64,000 nucleotides of DNA from Paulinella micropora (Eukaryota; Cercozoa; Imbricatea; Euglyphida; Paulinellidae): assembly GCA_019918135.1 (NCBI GenBank), contig WBZZ01004056.1, positions 1 through 64,000 on the forward strand, read 5' to 3'. Both the position numbers and the translations under genes were made by a program. Position 1 is the stretch's first letter; each line of letters starts with the position of its first letter. The notes under the pieces were generated by a model, which searched no databases, was not told the DNA's origin, and was given only the letters and a program-made list of their open reading frames with translations. Below are positions 62,126 to 64,000 of the stretch, one piece after another.

Positions 62126-62395
62126 GGACACCGTGATAGCCCAGTGGTCAAGTCTACCATCTGGGCCCTGTCACCAGTTCGATTCCCGTCGGTGCCAACA
62201 GTATTTTCATTGAACATACCGGTCTATTTCTGGACCAGTATTTTCATGGAACATACCGGCCCCCGTCTGGAAGTGTTGGAACTGCCCTTGCGGGGGTGTC
62301 ATTAGAGCTTATCGTCAATTCTTCGTACTCCCCTCACGGGTGAGACGATGGAGGCGCATGTGCAGAAATGCATCAGCCATTGACAGAGAAGCACT
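62126..62395 (+). repeat. tRNA-derived SINE, copy 6
   Basis: Same family, with an internal duplication and small changes in the tRNA part. Confidence 0.85.
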
Positions 62396-62420
62396 ATTAT
62401 TATTATTATTATTATTATTT

Positions 62421-62688
62421 GGACACCGTGATAGCCCAGTGGTTAAGGTCGACCATCTGGGCCCTGTCGCCAGTTCGATTCCCGTCGGTGCCACCAGTAT
62501 TTTCATTGAACATACCGGTCCGTCTCTGGACCAGTATTTTCATTGAACATACCGGTCCGTCTGGAAGTGTTGGAACTGCCCTTGCGGGGGTGTCATTAGA
62601 GCTTATCGTCAATTCTTCGTACTCCCCTCACGGGCGAGACGATGGAGGCGCATGTGCAGAAATGCATCAGCCATTGACAGAGAAGCAC

Positions 62689-62689
<1 letters not shown>
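62421..62689 (+). repeat. tRNA-derived SINE, copy 7
   Basis: Same family, with an internal duplication; followed by (ATT)n with ACT and CCT variants to 62818. Confidence 0.85.
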
Positions 62690-62763
<74 letters not shown>

Positions 62764-63813
62764 TATTATTATTCCTATTCTTATTACTATTACTATTACT
62801 ATTATAATTATTATTATTTCTGGAGGGGTGCACAAGATGGCACTCCATGGGAAGAGGAGGTGGTTGGGCCTCTCCCCACGAAGGTGACCGCTTGGGGAGG
62901 GCGGTCACCGGGATATGCGCAACTCTCAACTGGGCATTTACTCGGTAGGGGTTCGGCCAGGCAGGTTGTGGGGTTGTCTGTTGGATTGTTGGTTGGCTCG
63001 TTTTTCTTGGTTGTTGGTTTGGGTCTAGTTTCCTGGTTAGCCCATTTTCGCCGAATTTCCTGCCGAGTAAATGCCTGGGGGCTTCCAGTTCCGGTTTGGT
63101 GATCTTATTGAGGTGAGCATTCGGAGGAAACAGTACCGAGATGGGTTGAAGATAGGATTCACATTGAGCCGAGATGGGGCTGAGTTGACCTGTTCCAACT
63201 CGGCTCCATTTCGGCTTCACGTTAATCCTATCTTCATCCTATCTGGGTTTTGTCTCCTCCCTAGTATCTTCGCTTCTTCGGGGTTGCCTAACTGGAACAC
63301 ATGATGAGCGCACGTTGGAGAGGGGCTTCAGTCGGTCCCAATGCCTTGCCAGTGCCTTGCTGCGTTGCCGTGCCTTGCCCCATGCATTCACACCCTCCAC
63401 CGTTGCATTTCTAACTGAGCAGCTTCGGCTGGGATTAATATACTTGTCTGTAAGACCCTATAGGTACCGCTAGGTTCGCGCCTTCTATACCCGCGTGGGG
63501 GAAGGAGTTTCAGCGGCACGCCGTCCGATCTGGCTCCACTCGGGGACACCGGTACCTCATGATGTTTATTATAGGAGCAGCTGAAAGTCCATAAGGCATG
63601 AGAGTAGAGGCGTTGGCGATGCGATGGAGAGTGTGTGTAGTGCGTGAGGCAGGTTCTGGCGACGCTGGGGGTGCTGGCGGGCGCCGAAGGGCACGAAGCG
63701 ACGCGGCATCGTCCAGTGACACCGGCGGAAATGCGTGTAGTGTGTGTTGCAGATACCGCCGATGCTATTTGCATGGACGGGCGCTTTCCTCGGCGTAAGG
63801 AGGCGCGGCGGTG
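62690..63813. other. intergenic with foldbacks, no clear gene
   Basis: After the (ATT)n tail lie a 9-bp hairpin GGTGACCGC/GCGGTCACC (62883-62910) and an inverted repeat GGCATTTACTCGGTAGG / CCTGCCGAGTAAATGCC (about 62934-63075). A longer foldback of about 40-bp arms lies at 63149-63236. The GC-rich remainder (63300-63813) has open frames in several phases but none recognised. Confidence 0.45.
63149..63236. repeat. foldback with about 40-bp arms
   Basis: AAGATAGGATT...GAGCCGAGATGG...GCTGAGTTG pairs with CAACTCGGCTCCATTTCGGC...AATCCTATCTT across an 8-nt loop. Weaker pairing extends outwards to about 63122 and 63262. Confidence 0.7.
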
Positions 63814-64000
63814 ATGGCCAGCGACATTGGCCGTCTACTACTCTCAATGGATTACAAATACGCGAAGCACGGAGCTACCACTGTGGCCCTTATGGGACAA
63901 GGTAGAATCGCCGAAGACCTGGACAATCCCCGTGGGAATGCCTCTTCGACGGGCTCTGGCCCGATGTCCCAGGATGGGAGGATGAGGGCTCGCGTATATG
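63814..64000 (+). CDS. unidentified open frame running off the window
   Basis: An ATG in good context (GGCGGTGATGGCC) starts MASDIGRLLLSMDYKYAKHG. The frame stays open for 62 codons to the window edge, with TTVALMGQGRIAEDLDNP following. No family recognised. It could be a host first exon or the 5-prime part of a retroelement. Confidence 0.3.
   Translation, partial: MASDIGRLLLSMDYKYAKHGATTVALMGQGRIAEDLDNPRGNASSTGSGPMSQDGRMRARVY

Overview
This window comes from a eukaryotic nuclear genome that is heavily loaded with transposable elements. The evidence is GT-AG introns in several genes, a tRNA-derived SINE with its likely LINE partner, and piggyBac, Copia, DIRS and Polinton-like elements, together with long microsatellites. 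Nothing fixes the species. The element mix suggests an invertebrate or an early-branching marine or protist lineage, but that is inference. Only a minority of the 64 kb looks like host coding sequence.

Layout. 0.2-3.1 kb: a piggyBac DNA transposon with intact TTAA target duplications and a broken three-exon transposase. 4.4-7.4 kb: the clearest host gene, a 12-exon secreted phosphoesterase (acid-phosphatase-like, PF04185 family) on the minus strand, whose splice phases all agree. 8.3-20.9 kb: Polinton/Maverick-like copy A, a fossil. It carries integrase, GIY-YIG nuclease, fibre with an S74-type end, membrane protein, packaging ATPase, maturation protease and penton-like genes. Its right side is cut by a DIRS-type fragment (20.98-22.2 kb). 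23.9-26.6 kb: a decayed, transposase-like minus-strand gene resembling DUF7869 proteins. 26.7-35.4 kb: a Copia LTR retrotransposon. 37.5-39.5 kb: a charged, low-complexity plus-strand gene of unknown function.

40.5-48.9 kb is the most unusual stretch. A minus-strand, multi-exon N4/N6-type DNA methyltransferase gene lies head to head with a plus-strand, multi-exon gene of unknown, transposase-like character. An 18-bp perfect palindrome (ACTTTTATGCATAAAAGT) recurs ten times exactly, plus three variants, through introns and intergenic parts of this stretch. I saw it nowhere else in the window. This could be an undescribed mobile element or an epigenetic module; the link between the parts is inference.

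49.6-50.3 kb is a (TACA)n microsatellite that ends exactly where Polinton-like copy B begins (50.3-57.2 kb, inverted relative to copy A). Copy B ends in two stacked hairpins. 57.3-57.7 kb is a foldback/MITE-like inverted repeat. 58.9-59.7 kb is the 3-prime end of a LINE whose protein tail has a SUMO-interaction-like motif and a canonical PIP box. 60.4-62.7 kb holds seven tandem tRNA-derived SINEs separated by (ATT)n. Their last ~50 bp match the LINE 3-prime end, so the LINE is the likely supplier of reverse transcriptase. The last kilobase contains a foldback and the start of an unidentified open frame that runs off the window.
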